Shown piece by piece: positions 52,993-61,606 of a DNA stretch of 64,000 nt. Within the stretch, counting starts at the first letter, position 1. Every line of letters begins with the position of its first letter. Source of the DNA: CAIWHR01 sp963724975 (GTDB lineage: Bacteria > Pseudomonadota > Gammaproteobacteria > Burkholderiales > Casimicrobiaceae); NCBI GenBank assembly GCA_963724975.1, contig CAVRXB010000005.1, positions 558,001 through 622,000 on the forward strand. Direction: 5' to 3'. Both the position numbers and the translations under genes were made by a program. Under the pieces are notes generated by a model, which worked only from the letters and a program-made list of their open reading frames with translations, was not told the origin of the DNA and did no database searches.

Positions 52993-54345
52993 ATGCCGTC
53001 CCCGCCCAACGCCGCGCCGACCGCTCATTCCGCGACCACGCGCGCGTTCGTCCAGTGGATTCGGCTTGCCGCACCGTATATCCACGCGTTCCGCGGCAAG
53101 ACGTTCGTGATCGCATTCGGCGGCGAGGTCGTCGCCGACGAGACGTTTCTCGGTATCGTTCACGACCTCAATCTGTTGCACAGCCTCGGAGTACACATCG
53201 TCGTCGTTCATGGGTCACGGCCGCAGATCGAGGCGATACTCGCGCAACAGGATATCGAGAGCCGCTATGCATTCGGCCTGCGCGTTACCGACGCCGAGAC
53301 GATGGACTGCGTCCTCGAAGCGAGCGGCCAGGTGCGGAGCCGTATCGAGGCGCTGCTTTCGCTGGGCATCCAGAACTCGCCGATGGCGGGTGCGCGTATT
53401 CGGGTGTCGTCGGGCAACTTCATTACAGCGAAGCCGATGGGTGTGGTCGAAGGCCTGGACATGCTGCTGACCGGCGAAGTACGGCGTGTCGACACCGACG
53501 CGGTTCAGCAGCGCCTCGACGACGGCGACATCGTGCTCATTTCGCCGCTCGGCTATTCGCCTACTGGCGAGATCTTCAATCTCGCGCTCGAGGAGGTCGC
53601 CACTCAGGTCGCCGTGCGTCTCGAAGCGCACAAGCTCGTTTTCCTGATGGAGACCGAAGGTGTGCGCAACGGCCGCCGCCGGCTCCTCACCGAGCTCTCG
53701 ACGCGCGATGCCGACGCGCTGCTCGCCGCGGGGAAAGGAAGGCTCGCCCCCGATGTCCAGCATTATCTTCCGCATGCGATACGGGCCTGCGACAACGGTG
53801 TGGCGCGCGCGCACCTGATCAGCCGCCATCTCGACGGCGCGCTGCTCCTCGAATTGTTCACGCGCGACGGCGTGGGCACGATGATCGCGGCGGCGCCGCT
53901 TGCCAGCCTGCGCAACGCGACGATCGACGACGTCGGCGGCATCCTCGCCATCATCGAGCCGCTCGAGGAGCAAGGTGTTCTCGTTCGCCGCTCCCGCGAA
54001 CGACTGGAAACCGAGATCGAGCGTTTCGTCGTCGCCGAGCACGACAATGGAATCATCGGCTGCGCTGCGCTCTACGCGTTCCCCGAGGAGAAAGTCGGCG
54101 AGCTGGCGGCACTCGCCGTCCATCCGGACTTTCGGCGCGAAGGCTACGGCGAGGCGCTGATGCACGAGATCGAGATGCGCGCGCGCAAATTGAAGCTGAA
54201 TGAGCTGTTCGTGCTGACGACGCGCACGTCGCAATGGTTCATCGAGCGCGGATATCACCACGCGACAATCGCCGATCTGCCGCGCCAGAAGCAATCGCTC
54301 TACAACTACCAGCGAAAATCGCAGGTCTACAGGAAGAAACTTTAG
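52993..54345 (+). CDS. argA: amino-acid N-acetyltransferase (N-acetylglutamate synthase)
   Basis: First step of arginine synthesis, acetylating glutamate; usually arginine-inhibited. 450 residues: an amino-acid-kinase-like domain (about 30-300; FVIAFGGEVV, VVVHGSRPQIE) that is regulatory, then a GNAT domain (about 305-450; LAALAVHPDFRREGYGEALM with the acetyl-CoA loop). The two-domain layout matches ArgA. It is followed after nine bases by yggX, the arrangement in many betaproteobacteria. Confidence 0.94.
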   Translation: MPSPPNAAPTAHSATTRAFVQWIRLAAPYIHAFRGKTFVIAFGGEVVADETFLGIVHDLNLLHSLGVHIVVVHGSRPQIEAILAQQDIESRYAFGLRVTDAETMDCVLEASGQVRSRIEALLSLGIQNSPMAGARIRVSSGNFITAKPMGVVEGLDMLLTGEVRRVDTDAVQQRLDDGDIVLISPLGYSPTGEIFNLALEEVATQVAVRLEAHKLVFLMETEGVRNGRRRLLTELSTRDADALLAAGKGRLAPDVQHYLPHAIRACDNGVARAHLISRHLDGALLLELFTRDGVGTMIAAAPLASLRNATIDDVGGILAIIEPLEEQGVLVRRSRERLETEIERFVVAEHDNGIIGCAALYAFPEEKVGELAALAVHPDFRREGYGEALMHEIEMRARKLKLNELFVLTTRTSQWFIERGYHHATIADLPRQKQSLYNYQRKSQVYRKKL

Positions 54346-54354
54346 GAGAATCCG

Positions 54355-54627
54355 ATGGCACGGATGGTCAACTGCGTGAAGCTCGGGCGCGAGGCGGAAG
54401 GGCTCGATTTCCCGCCGTATCCCGGTCCGCTCGGCAAGCGGATCTACGAAAGCGTCTCGAAGGAGGCATGGCAGGGATGGCTCAAGCACCAGACGATGTT
54501 GGTCAATGAAAACCGGCTGTCGTTGGCCGACCCGCGAGCGCGGAAATGGCTCGCCGAGCAAATGGAGCAGCATTTCTTCGGCGGCGGCGCGGAAGTGCCA
54601 TCCGGATACGTCCCGCCCAATCCCTAG
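54355..54627 (+). CDS. oxidative damage protection protein YggX
   Basis: A small iron-trafficking protein, 90 residues, that protects Fe-S enzymes from oxidation. MARMVNCVKLGREAEGLDFPPYPGPLGKRIYE and the Cys in VNCVKLG are diagnostic, with KHQTMLVNENRLSLADPRARKWL following. It is translated nine bases after argA. Nothing unusual. Confidence 0.96.
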   Translation: MARMVNCVKLGREAEGLDFPPYPGPLGKRIYESVSKEAWQGWLKHQTMLVNENRLSLADPRARKWLAEQMEQHFFGGGAEVPSGYVPPNP

Positions 54628-54793
54628 CCCCCGACCGATGTCCGCCGCCCCGGATGTTACTCCTTGACTCGCGTCGCAGAAACGTCTCTTGCGGCGCCAA
54701 GGCAATCGATGGGCTGCGCTACGGCGCGAGCGCCGGGTGCCACACGGTGTCCGACGCATTCCCGGCGTGCTAAGGCTGGTGACGCACTCACAG

Positions 54794-55564
54794 CTAACGC
54801 AACAAGGAGCGAAGCTTATTAGCAGCCTGCGATGACTGATCAACGCACATCTCGACGCCGGCTCGTTGAAGCTCCGCCTTCATCGTTTCCATTGTCGAGG
54901 CCGCATCCGGTTGCGTCACTTTCGCCGAGATTTCGGCGTATCGCTCGCCATTGGGCAGGTGCGAAATATCGACGGCGTAGGGGCCGCCGGCGGTCCTATA
55001 GGTTTGGACTTGCATAGGGCCGAGACTGCGAATCCCGTCCGGCAACGGCCACACTCCGACCATACGCAAGTACCGGATCTGCGGCGGACTCAAGACGTTC
55101 GCAATCGCCACGCGACCCGCCAGTAGCTCGCGTGTGCTCCTGGCGTCCAACCTTGAGTTCACCGACACGGCGCCCACCGTGGTCGTACCGTAAACATCGT
55201 ATTCGCACTTGCCCCGCCCCGGCGGTACGAGTCTAGCGTCAAACCGCGCACAATCCTGATTGGCCACCTTCAACGTGAGCTCGGCGCGACCATCGGCCGC
55301 CACCCGAAGGCGAAGGCGCAGCCCGCGCGCAAATAGGGAGATTGCGGGCTCGTCAAACTGCCAGACCTCGATTGGGGCGCCGCGTGGGCGAAGGTCGAGC
55401 GCCTGGACGATATCGTCAATCGGTGAACATAGGCCAATCTGTACTTCCGCTTGGGATCTATCCGCCCCGGGCGTTGGGTCCGCTGCAAACGCGCTTGGTT
55501 CGGCCGCAGTGAAGGCAATCAGCATCACCAGTGTCGCGGTGACAGTGTGTTTCATGCGCGTCAT
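54794..55564 (-). CDS. exported protein with a possible CYTH-like domain
   Basis: 256 residues with a signal peptide ending near residue 28 (PSAFA-AD). The stretch WQFDEPAISLFARGLRLRLRVAADGRAELTLKV resembles the tract in CYTH proteins where the paired substrate strands read like FDTPDLALLRRGLALRLR...LTLK, and CEYDVYGTTTV could be the next strand. CYTH proteins are normally cytoplasmic triphosphatases, so an exported form would be unusual. The match is by eye and moderate. Start could also be the ATG at 55555. Confidence 0.6.
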   Translation of the reverse strand: MTRMKHTVTATLVMLIAFTAAEPSAFAADPTPGADRSQAEVQIGLCSPIDDIVQALDLRPRGAPIEVWQFDEPAISLFARGLRLRLRVAADGRAELTLKVANQDCARFDARLVPPGRGKCEYDVYGTTTVGAVSVNSRLDARSTRELLAGRVAIANVLSPPQIRYLRMVGVWPLPDGIRSLGPMQVQTYRTAGGPYAVDISHLPNGERYAEISAKVTQPDAASTMETMKAELQRAGVEMCVDQSSQAANKLRSLLR

Positions 55565-55583
55565 TCTTTACCGAAATGTTCGA

Positions 55584-56345
55584 TTACATGCAGGCCGCGC
55601 GCGAATGATTCGGCCTGCGGTGGTCACTGTACATCCGCAAAACGTGATTCCAGGTCGGGCGATCGCTGAGGCTCGCTTCGAAGTCGGCAAGCTCCGGCGG
55701 CATTGGCGGCCACTTCATTCGGTGTTCCGGCACGCGACACACGGGCGCCAACAGCGCAGCCAGGGTGATATCCGAGCGATCCGGTGTGTCGCCGCCGAGG
55801 TACGGTTGTTTCGCGAGCACGGCATCGAGTTCGTCGAATGTCGTCACAAAGCGCTGCTTGGCCTTGGCAACTCCTTCGACGTCGGTGGTCTTGTACATGC
55901 GCTGCACCGCCTTCGCGACCGCCGGAAAAGCTATGGCATAGAATCCGCGTGCCCAGAACGGCCCGCCGAACGACCACAGATCGACCACTGTCCGCCGATG
56001 CTTCAGGAGCGCCGAATAGAGAACTTGCTGCGCACCGCGGCCGAATGCCTGGTCGAGTTTCTTCTCAAGTTCGAGCGCCTTGGCCCGCGCTGTCGGATCG
56101 ATCGCAGTTAGTTTGGTGCCGCCGAGACGATCAGCAACGTAGTCAATGATCGCACTCGACCCCTGCACATACTTGCCATCGTGTTCCAGCACCGGCACAT
56201 GGGTGCGCTGAGCGATACGGCGCGTTACCAGCTGATGCGGGCCCGGCAGCAGCACCCTCTCCTCGTAGGGGATCCCTTCGTAGTCGAGTGCCCAGCGCGC
56301 CTTCTCGGAGAAGTGCGAAATGTTGAACGTATAGAGCTTGAGCAT
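55584..56345 (-). CDS. glutathione S-transferase family protein
   Basis: 253 residues. The N-terminal thioredoxin-like domain has the motif VPVLEHDGKYVQGSSAIIDYV (cis-proline and the glutathione-binding Ser), and an all-helical domain follows. The opening LYTFNISHFSEKARWALDYEGIPYE is typical of soluble GSTs with a serine active site. Substrate unknown. It is separated from the CYTH-like gene by only 19 bases on the same strand. Confidence 0.9.
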   Translation of the reverse strand: MLKLYTFNISHFSEKARWALDYEGIPYEERVLLPGPHQLVTRRIAQRTHVPVLEHDGKYVQGSSAIIDYVADRLGGTKLTAIDPTARAKALELEKKLDQAFGRGAQQVLYSALLKHRRTVVDLWSFGGPFWARGFYAIAFPAVAKAVQRMYKTTDVEGVAKAKQRFVTTFDELDAVLAKQPYLGGDTPDRSDITLAALLAPVCRVPEHRMKWPPMPPELADFEASLSDRPTWNHVLRMYSDHRRPNHSRAACM

Positions 56346-56480
56346 GTCCGCTAAGGAAATCCGGGTACCGAAGCGCTTGGCGAATCAGGTTAGCACGGGT
56401 CGACGCGACCGGGCTGACGCCGAGTGGACTCCTGCTACCTTGCCTTGGATTGGTCCGCGTCTCGCTGGTAGGATTGCTGC

Positions 56481-57071
56481 ATGACAACGCCCGCGATCAG
56501 CCGCTACCCCGTCCCGAAGCTCGAACATCTGCCGGAAGACATTCGCACGCGGATTCTCGAAGTGCAGGAGAAGGCCGGCTTCGTCCCGAACGTGTTCCTC
56601 ACGCTCGCGCACCGGCCGGACGAGTTTCGCGCATTCTTTGCTTATCACGACGCGCTGATGCTGAAGGAGGGCGGCCTGTCTAAGGCCGAGCGCGAGATGA
56701 TCGTCGTTGCGACTTCGGGCGCCAACGACTGCCTCTACTGCATCGTCGCTCACGGAGCAATACTGCGCGTTTACGCCAAGGATCCGCTGGTCGCAGACCA
56801 GGTCGCGGTCAACTACCGGAAAGCCGATATCACGCCGCGGCAGAAGGCAATGCTCGCGTTCGCGCTGAAGGTCGCGCTACGGAGCGTCGAGATCGTGGAC
56901 GATGATTTCGCCGCGCTGCGCGCGCAGGGTTTCTCCGATGAGGACATCTGGGACATCGGCGCAATCGCGGCGTTTTTTGCGTTGTCGAACCGGATGGCCG
57001 ACATGATTGCGATGCGTCCGAACGACGAATTCCACCTGCTCGGCCGGACGCCGCGGAAACCCCGGGAGTAG
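56481..57071 (+). CDS. AhpD-like peroxidase-related enzyme (carboxymuconolactone decarboxylase family)
   Basis: 196 residues. The CxxC-x3-H signature of AhpD-like alkylhydroperoxidases is seen in ANDCLYCIVAHGAILR. The protein starts ISRYPVPKLEHLPEDIR and has the conserved EREMIVVATSGANDC stretch. Members reduce peroxides with a disulfide partner or have no proven role. Convergent with cysC. Confidence 0.9.
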   Translation: MTTPAISRYPVPKLEHLPEDIRTRILEVQEKAGFVPNVFLTLAHRPDEFRAFFAYHDALMLKEGGLSKAEREMIVVATSGANDCLYCIVAHGAILRVYAKDPLVADQVAVNYRKADITPRQKAMLAFALKVALRSVEIVDDDFAALRAQGFSDEDIWDIGAIAAFFALSNRMADMIAMRPNDEFHLLGRTPRKPRE

Positions 57072-57089
57072 CCGTCCGAGGCGACGACG

Positions 57090-57731
57090 CTAGCTCTTCG
57101 AATCAAGCCGGCAGGCTGCGACGACGAACGCGAGCAGTTGCTCGACGCTGGCGCTGACGCCCTGCGTCTCGGTGTCGATCACGATGTCGGGACTTGCAGG
57201 CGACTCATAGGGCGCATCGACGCCCGTAAAATCTTTCAGCAGGCCGGCCCGCGCTTTTCGGTAGTGCCCCTTCGGATCGCGCCGCTCGCAGGTCTCGAGA
57301 CCGGAATTCACGTGGACCTCATAGAACCGCCGCTGACCGGCAGCGGCGCGCGCGCGCGACCGGTCTTCGCGGTAGGGCGAAATGAACGCCGTGATGCAGA
57401 TCGTGCCTGCGTCGGCAAAGAGTGCCGCTACCTCGCCGATGCGGCGAATGTTTTCCTGCCTGTCGTCGGGTGAGAACCCGAGGTCGGCATTGAGTCCGCG
57501 CCGGACGTTGTCGCCATCGAGCGTATAGACCTGCCAGCGAAGGTCGAACAACGCGCGCTCCAGCGCCATCGCAAGCGTCGACTTGCCCGAGCCCGGCAGC
57601 CCGGTGAGCCAAACGATGGCCCCCATATGTCCGATGTGCGACGCGCGCTCGGCTGCGGTTACCTGATGCGATACGGCGACGAGATTGGTCGCCACGGACG
57701 CCGTTGAAAGTGGTTTGTTGCTCGAATCCAT
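57090..57731 (-). CDS. cysC: adenylyl-sulfate kinase
   Basis: Phosphorylates APS to PAPS in sulfate activation. 213 residues from the ATG at 57731 (MDSSNKPLSTASVATNLVAV). The P-loop GLPGSGKST is at residues 44-52, and LNADLGFSPDDRQENIRRIGEVAALFADAG and AFISPYREDRSRAR are classical. A long reading frame upstream merges with the hydrolase gene only because they happen to share a frame. No cysND or cysH lies nearby. Confidence 0.95.
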   Translation of the reverse strand: MDSSNKPLSTASVATNLVAVSHQVTAAERASHIGHMGAIVWLTGLPGSGKSTLAMALERALFDLRWQVYTLDGDNVRRGLNADLGFSPDDRQENIRRIGEVAALFADAGTICITAFISPYREDRSRARAAAGQRRFYEVHVNSGLETCERRDPKGHYRKARAGLLKDFTGVDAPYESPASPDIVIDTETQGVSASVEQLLAFVVAACRLDSKS

Positions 57732-57792
57732 CGCGGAATATTGGAAGAGGAGGATGTCACAATCATAACAGGGGCTGGCGGACTCTCCGGAA

Positions 57793-57821
57793 ATGAAACG
57801 GGCGACCTGTGAGGCCGCCCG
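57793..57821 (-). terminator. rho-independent terminator after the hydrolase
   Basis: On the minus strand, stem CGGGCGGCC / GGTCGCCCG (one wobble pair) with a five-base loop, then TTTCATTTC. It lies 23 bases after the dienelactone hydrolase stop and separates it from cysC. Confidence 0.7.
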
Positions 57822-57843
57822 TGACGGAATGCTTGCCGCCGCG

Positions 57844-58724
57844 CTACGCGACGCCGTATTTCTTGAACCACGCGAGCATCCGCTTCCAGCCATCCTCGGC
57901 GTCGTCCTTGCGGTAGTTGTCCGGACGGAAGTCGGCGTGGAAGCCGTGCCCAGCCTCGGGATAGACAACGAGTTCGGCCGGCGTCCCCTGCGCCTTGAGC
58001 GCCGCAAAGTACTTCTCGACCTGGTCGACCGGGATGCCGGCGTCCTTCGCACCATAGAGTCCGAGCAGCGGGACCTTGAGCTCGGCGACTCGATCCATCG
58101 GCGTAGCGCGGCGTGTACTCGTTCGGCGTGCCGCCGACACCGCCGTACCATGCGGCCGCGGCCTTGAGCTTCGGGTTCGCCGTCGCGTAGACGAGCGTCG
58201 TGCGCCCGCCGCGGCAGAACCCGGTGATCGCCGCACCGCGCGACGTCGCCCTTGCCGCTCTTGCGCGCGAATTCGACAGTCGCGTGATAGTCGGAGATGA
58301 GCTCGGTGTCGTACTTGCTGTTCACGATCGGCATGATCTCGGCCATGGCCGTGATCTTCGTGAGATCGGCTTTGCGCGTGTAGAGATCGGGGACGATCGC
58401 GTAGTAGCCGGCCTTGGCGAGCCGGCGGCAGACGTCCTTTACGTAGGGATTGAGCCCGAACACCTCGGCGGCGACCAGCACAACGGGAAACGGCCCGCCC
58501 TTGTCGGGCATCGCGCGATAGCCGCGCAGGTCACCAGTCGCAGTCGGAATCGAGACGTCGGCGACGTCGAGTCCGGTCGCATCGGTCATCACCGTCTGGC
58601 CCGACGCCGAATTGGCCAGCGCCAATGCTGCACTCGCACCGAGCGCGGTCCACATGAAGTCACGGCGATCAAAATCCTTCTCGGGCAGCATGCCCTTGAT
58701 GTCCTGCTCAAGGTCTAGACCCAT
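57844..58724 (-). pseudogene. exported dienelactone hydrolase family protein, two +1 frameshifts
   Basis: Alpha/beta hydrolase with a Tat-type signal (FDRRDFMWTALGASAALALANS). The coding path uses three frames: start to about 58240 (VILVAAEVFGLNPYVKDV region), then GITGFCRGGRTTLVYA with the nucleophile Cys, then from about 58105 PMDRVAELKVPLLGLYGAKD with the Asp and EAGHGFHADF with the His. Removing one base at each join gives about 292 residues with a complete triad. The corrected sequence is well conserved, suggesting sequence error or very recent damage. Confidence 0.87.
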
Positions 58725-58836
58725 TGTTTCCTCCAAGTCCGGCATTGTGATGGATGAGCTTGTAACTTCTCCCGCAAACACCCGTTGTGGCGCCGCATTC
58801 CTTGCTGCGATCAAACGGGCGAAGCTCGGCCCTCGC

Positions 58837-58869
58837 TCAGGTTTCACTCAGTTTTCACTCAGTTTTCAA
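58837..58869. repeat. 11-base tandem repeat across the pyrX stop codon
   Basis: Three adjacent units of TCAGTTTTCAC (58837, 58848, 58859), the outer ones each with one difference. The stop codon of the dihydroorotase-like gene lies within the last unit, so slippage here could change the C-terminus. Confidence 0.7.
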
Positions 58870-60133
58870 AGACGACCTGACCGCCTACCAGCGTCGCCCT
58901 GACGCGGCCCGCGACTTCGAGCCCGAGGAACGGCGTGTTCTTGCCCTGGCTCTTCAGCATCGCCGGGTCGACCGTCCACGACGCTTCGGGATCGAATATG
59001 CAGACATCTGCGGGGCTGCCGACCGCCAGGTGCCCCGCATCGATCCCGAGTACCGCAGCCGGATAGGCGGTAATGCGCGCGAGCGCCGCGGGCAAAGGGA
59101 CTTTGTCGGCGCTCGCCCATTTGAGCGTCAGGGGCAGCAGGAGTTCCAGGCCCGTCGCGCCCGGTTCGGCTTCGGCGAACGGCAATTGCTTCGCATCGTC
59201 ATCGACCGGCGTGTGATCGGAACAAACGAGATCGACCGTGCCATCGACGAGCCCCTCGCGCAACGCCGCGCGATCGCGTGTGCTGCGCAGCGGCGGAACG
59301 AGACGAGATTGCGCGTCGAACCAGCCGATGTCGACGTCGCACAGATGAAGATGATGAACTGCTACGTCGCAGGTCACGGGCAATTTGTCCTTTTTCGCGG
59401 CGCGAACCATCGCGACGCCGTCGGCGGTCGACAGCCGGGTCAGGTGCACGCGCGCGCCCGTTTCGCGGACGAGTGCCAGGATCGTCGCCAGCGCAATGGT
59501 CTCCGCCGATGATGGTATGGCCGCGAGCCCGAGGCGCGTCGCAACCTCGCCATCGTGCGCAACGCCGGCCCGCGCGAGATATGCATCCTGCGGGCGCAAC
59601 CAGACGCGATGGCCGAAAGTCGCCGCGTATTGCATCGCGCGGAACAGTACCTGCGTGTCGGCGAGCGGTGCGTCCGCTTGCGAAAAGGCAACGCAACCGG
59701 CTTCGGCAAGCTCGCCCATCTCGGTCAGCTCCTCGCCTCGAAGTCCCACCGTAAGCGCGCCGACCGGATGGACGTGCGCCTGGTTGAGCGAGCGTGCGCG
59801 GTACTTCAGCATCTCGACAAGACCAGGTTCATCGAGCGGCGGATCGGTGTCGGGCGGGCACGCGAGACAGGTGACCCCGCCCGCAACCGCGGCGTCCATC
59901 TCGGACTCGAGCGTTGCCTTGTATTCGAAACCCGGCTCGCGCAAACGCGCGGAAAGATCGATCAAGCCCGGCGCGACGATGCAACCTTTCGCGTCTATGG
60001 TATGGTTGGCGCTCCAGCCTGTCGGCGCGTGGCCGATCGCCGCGACCTTGCCGGCGACCACGAACAGCGACGTCGCGCGGTCGACGCCGTTCTTCGGGTC
60101 GATCAGGCGGCCGTTCTTGATCTCGATCTTCAC
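58859..60133 (-). CDS. pyrX: dihydroorotase-like protein without zinc ligands (pseudo-DHOase)
   Basis: 424 residues of the amidohydrolase fold. The first metal motif that reads HxH in active enzymes (DLHVHLREPG) reads DLSARLREPG here, at residues 61-63, and the later CHVST-like site reads HLTRLST. A CSDHTPVD aspartate is retained. Pseudomonas-type pseudo-dihydroorotases have lost these ligands and instead hold aspartate transcarbamoylase in a large complex. Adjacent pyrB (seven bases upstream) supports that role. An active DHOase must be encoded elsewhere. Confidence 0.88.
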   Translation of the reverse strand: MKIEIKNGRLIDPKNGVDRATSLFVVAGKVAAIGHAPTGWSANHTIDAKGCIVAPGLIDLSARLREPGFEYKATLESEMDAAVAGGVTCLACPPDTDPPLDEPGLVEMLKYRARSLNQAHVHPVGALTVGLRGEELTEMGELAEAGCVAFSQADAPLADTQVLFRAMQYAATFGHRVWLRPQDAYLARAGVAHDGEVATRLGLAAIPSSAETIALATILALVRETGARVHLTRLSTADGVAMVRAAKKDKLPVTCDVAVHHLHLCDVDIGWFDAQSRLVPPLRSTRDRAALREGLVDGTVDLVCSDHTPVDDDAKQLPFAEAEPGATGLELLLPLTLKWASADKVPLPAALARITAYPAAVLGIDAGHLAVGSPADVCIFDPEASWTVDPAMLKSQGKNTPFLGLEVAGRVRATLVGGQVVFEN

Positions 60134-60140
60134 ATCGGAC

Positions 60141-61100
60141 CTAGTTTCCCGCCAGCATGCTCATCACCGCCATGCGGACCGCAATGCCGAACGTGACCTG
60201 CGGCAGGATCACGGACCGGTTACCGTCGGCAACGGGAGAATCGATCTCGACGCCGCGATTCATGGGACCCGGATGCATGACAATGGCGTCGGGCTTCGCG
60301 ACCGCGAGCTTTTCCTGCGTAAGCCCGTAGTGCTTGAAATATTCGCCCGCCGAGGGGAGGAGCGCACCCTTCATCCGCTCGCTTTGCAGCCGCAGCATCA
60401 CGACGACGTCGCATCCTTCGAGTCCCGCGCGCATGTCGTGATGGACCTGCACACCCATCGATTGCACCGCCGCCGGCAGCAGCGTCTTCGGCCCGATGGC
60501 ACGCACCTCAGGCGTGCCGAGTGTAGTGAGGCCGTGGATCAAAGAGCGCGCGACCCGGGAGTGCAGCACGTCGCCGACGATCGCGACCGTCAGCTTGCGG
60601 AAATCCTTTTTGTAGTGACGGATCGTGAAGAGGTCGAGCAGCCCCTGGGTCGGGTGCGCATGGCGGCCGTCGCCGGCATTGATCACGTGGACGTGTCCGC
60701 GGCCGGTGCGGTTCAAATGGCCCGCGATCAGATGCGGGGCGCCGGACTGCGAGTGGCGGACGACGAACATGTCGGCATTCATCGCCACCAGATTGTCGAC
60801 GGTGTCGAGCAGCGTCTCGCCCTTGCTCGTCGACGAAACGCCGATGTTGAGGTTGATCACGTCGGCGGACAGGCGCTTCGCCGCGATCTCGAACGTCGTG
60901 CGCGTGCGCGTCGAGTTCTCGAAGAACAGGTTGAATACCGAGCGGCCGCGCAGCAGCGGCACCTTCTTCACGTCGCGCTCGGAGATCGACGCAAACGGAA
61001 CGGCCGAGTCGAGAATGCGGACGATGATCTCGGCGGGCAGCCCCTCCAGAGTGAGGAGATGCGCGAGCGTACCGTCCGCGTTGAGCTGCGGGTTATGCAC
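60141..61100 (-). CDS. pyrB: aspartate carbamoyltransferase catalytic subunit
   Basis: Committed step of pyrimidine synthesis. 319 residues from a GTG at 61100 (HNPQLNADGTLAHLLTLEGL). Carbamoyl-phosphate site FFENSTRTRTTFE, then HPTQGLLDLFT and MHPGPMNRGVEI are intact. The reading frame continues far upstream through pyrR, but that part is not pyrB. It is flanked by pyrX and pyrR as in Pseudomonas-type clusters, where no PyrI subunit is present. Confidence 0.95.
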   Translation of the reverse strand: MHNPQLNADGTLAHLLTLEGLPAEIIVRILDSAVPFASISERDVKKVPLLRGRSVFNLFFENSTRTRTTFEIAAKRLSADVINLNIGVSSTSKGETLLDTVDNLVAMNADMFVVRHSQSGAPHLIAGHLNRTGRGHVHVINAGDGRHAHPTQGLLDLFTIRHYKKDFRKLTVAIVGDVLHSRVARSLIHGLTTLGTPEVRAIGPKTLLPAAVQSMGVQVHHDMRAGLEGCDVVVMLRLQSERMKGALLPSAGEYFKHYGLTQEKLAVAKPDAIVMHPGPMNRGVEIDSPVADGNRSVILPQVTFGIAVRMAVMSMLAGN

Positions 61101-61606
61101 GGCCCGACTCCGGTCGCCGGTTCGGTCGACAGCGCAAGACGCCCGCCGGCGTCGCGCGACAGCACGATCGACACGTCGCGTGCGACAACGAGGCGCGCGC
61201 CGGCCCACGTCGCCTCGATCGGCAGCTCGCGGCCGCCACGGTCGACCAGCACGGCGAGCTCGATCGCCGCCGGACGCCCATAGTCGAAGAGCTCGTTGAT
61301 CGCCGCGCGCACGCTGCGGCCGGTATACAGAACGTCGTCGACAAGGACGATCGCCGCGCCTTCGACTTCGAACGGAATCTCGCTCGTCCTCACGGCCGGC
61401 TTCAAGCCGGTGCGGTTGAAGTCGTCGCGATAGTACGAAACGTCGATATAGCCGACGGCATGGTCGCCCGGTATCGCTGCCGCCAGTCGCTCCGCGAGCC
61501 ACGCACCCCCCGAATAGATTCCCACGAACCGAGCATCGAATGCGACCGCGCCGCGCATCTGTTCCACGAGCGCGGCGAGCGTCTGCTCGGCGTCAGGCAA
61601 GGTCAC
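60968..61606 (-). CDS. pyrR: bifunctional pyr operon regulator/uracil phosphoribosyltransferase-like protein PyrR
   Basis: Start is a GTG at 61606. The phosphoribosyl site is VLVDDVLYTGRSVRAAINEL, with SYYRDDFNRTGLKP and YGRPAAIELAVLVDRGGRELP. PyrR proteins are about 170-180 residues and end soon after a segment like GGRLALSTEPA. Here the frame runs on for some 45 residues inside pyrB, giving 212. If one base were extra near 61110-61140, a TAA overlapping the pyrB start would close the gene normally. In Gram-negative bacteria PyrR control of attenuation is less clear. Confidence 0.88.
   Translation of the reverse strand: MTLPDAEQTLAALVEQMRGAVAFDARFVGIYSGGAWLAERLAAAIPGDHAVGYIDVSYYRDDFNRTGLKPAVRTSEIPFEVEGAAIVLVDDVLYTGRSVRAAINELFDYGRPAAIELAVLVDRGGRELPIEATWAGARLVVARDVSIVLSRDAGGRLALSTEPATGVGPCITRSSTRTVRSRISSLWRGCPPRSSSAFSTRPFRLRRSPSAT

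Noticed and set aside
57090..58847. 585-residue hydrolase-CysC fusion
   Set aside because: The middle part is nonsense in this frame. The hydrolase continues in other frames, a terminator separates the genes, and cysC has its own start at 57731.
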